Assembly (NCBI RefSeq): GCF_001949145.1
Contig: NW_019091383.1
Span: 1,208,149 to 1,272,148 of the forward strand
DNA length: 64,000 nucleotides
Direction of reading: 5' to 3'
Source of the DNA: Acanthaster planci
Lineage: Eukaryota > Echinodermata > Asteroidea > Valvatida > Acanthasteridae
Notes under the pieces: model-generated
What the model was told of the DNA's origin: nothing
Database searches by the model: none
What the model saw: only the letters and a program-made list of their open reading frames with translations
Position numbers and translations under genes: made by a program
Shown here: positions 63,346-64,000 of the stretch, one piece after another
How positions within the stretch are numbered: the first letter of the stretch is position 1
Layout: the number at the start of each line of letters is the position of its first letter

Positions 63346-63367
63346 CCGGCGTGATCGTCGCCGAACG
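63346..63367 (+). CDS. Candidate 22-nt Myo18 tail microexon
   Basis: Between aaagtag and a strong donor ACG|gtaagt lies a 22-nt stretch. With the AG left by exon 30 it reads Ser-Arg-Arg-Asp-Arg-Arg-Arg-Thr, in frame and in the same Ser/Arg style as exon 30. Two AGs three bases apart (63342 and 63345) form a NAGNAG-type acceptor; using the upstream one adds one Ser. The polypyrimidine tract is poor, so this is a candidate only. Confidence 0.3.
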
Positions 63368-64000
63368 GTAAGTTGATTCCAAATCATGTATCTTTGATAA
63401 TGAGAGAGGAAAACACCCCCAAAATGGCTGTGATGTGTACGTGTAGCTTCCATGGATTTCTCTTCCCATCATGCACTGCCTGCCTTCCACAATCCTTATC
63501 ACACCCTCTCTCCCAAATACATGTATTTAGCATCCCGTGAATAGCGTAGTTAGCAGCGCCACGTACTGATTTTCTTAGTAGTGCTGAATGCTCTTAACAT
63601 GTTGTTTTCAGTGAACCTATCCTGCATGGATGTATAAAGTTTCAGACAACTTCTCATTCAGACACTTCTCTCACTGTTTCTGAACCACAAAGTCCCGCTG
63701 AAAGTGTTAACAAAAAAAGTGATCTGAAACGTTGAATTTTGGATACTTCTTTGTCTCCTAAATTTCTTGTTTTACATGTAGCAACAAAAGTGCCAGTGGA
63801 TGAAGTTATGATGCTTGGTATGTGCACTATGTATTTGTTATATACATACTATGCTGTGAATGGGAAGGAGGTTTCTTCTGTGCTTGTTTACCTTTTCCTT
63901 GATATTTCGTAAACAAATGTGTTTTTCATTGTTTGCCCTCAATCAGCAAGAGGTGCTGCACATGTGGGCATGTGTACATGTACAGTGTACGAATACAGTT
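63368..64000 (+). other. Right-hand end of window
   Basis: Unique sequence ending in tacatgtacagtgtac. A possible acceptor at 63780 (ttacatgtag) followed by nine codons and a TGA could be a terminal exon after the candidate microexon, but this is too weak to annotate as coding. Confidence 0.4.

Noticed and set aside
63771-63815. Terminal exon after the microexon, nine codons then TGA
   Set aside because: The acceptor ttacatgtag is acceptable and the phase fits, but the peptide has no support and depends on the unproven microexon.
1-64000. Undescribed multi-gene system, CRISPR array, operon or viral insertion
   Set aside because: The window is a single animal gene with introns. The repeats are MITEs, SINE-like copies and satellites, and no polymerase, integrase, capsid or nuclease motif was seen in any frame.

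Overview
The window is animal genomic DNA. It holds most of one plus-strand, intron-rich gene: an unconventional class XVIII myosin (MYO18A-like). I can place 30 coding exons between 243 and 60530. All 29 junctions keep the reading frame, giving 1448 full codons. The 5' end of the gene (N-terminal extension, any PDZ domain, motor P-loop) lies left of the window. The true 3' end may lie at the last firm exon or further right. No second protein-coding gene is supported on either strand; the other ORFs look like chance ORFs in introns.

Layout: 243-9821 encodes the motor domain from switch I to the converter (13 exons with introns under about 1 kb). A 7.0-kb intron follows. 16843-20770 carries the converter end, the IQ motif and the WPWW neck. 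21139-35892 encodes the coiled coil (exons 16-28). A 19.9-kb intron (35893-55759) separates the last full coiled-coil exon from exon 29, which ends the coil. Exon 30 (60375-60530) is a Ser/Arg/Tyr-rich tail, and a 22-nt candidate microexon lies at 63346-63367. The motor has non-canonical switch I and switch II residues and lacks both reactive SH cysteines, as is typical of Myo18. It is therefore probably an actin tether or scaffold co-assembling with myosin II rather than a processive ATPase.

The introns are full of short non-autonomous elements. They include two inverted 189-bp copies of a TTAA-flanked piggyBac-like MITE, one sitting in a repeat whose other arm preserves the empty site. A second, 0.6-kb TTAA-flanked family has three copies. 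There are several fold-back elements, tRNA-derived SINE-like sequences, a 64-bp minisatellite, a 60-bp tandem array that broke the assembly, and a tandem array made from the 3' end of coding exon 22. One intron appears to be of the GC-AG class.

Organism: the single pre-duplication-like Myo18, about 40% GC, frequent ACATGTACATGT palindromes and repeat style suggest a marine invertebrate, most likely a deuterostome such as an echinoderm. The phylum is an inference. I found no undescribed multi-gene system here; the novelty lies in gene-structure oddities and mobile-element insertions.
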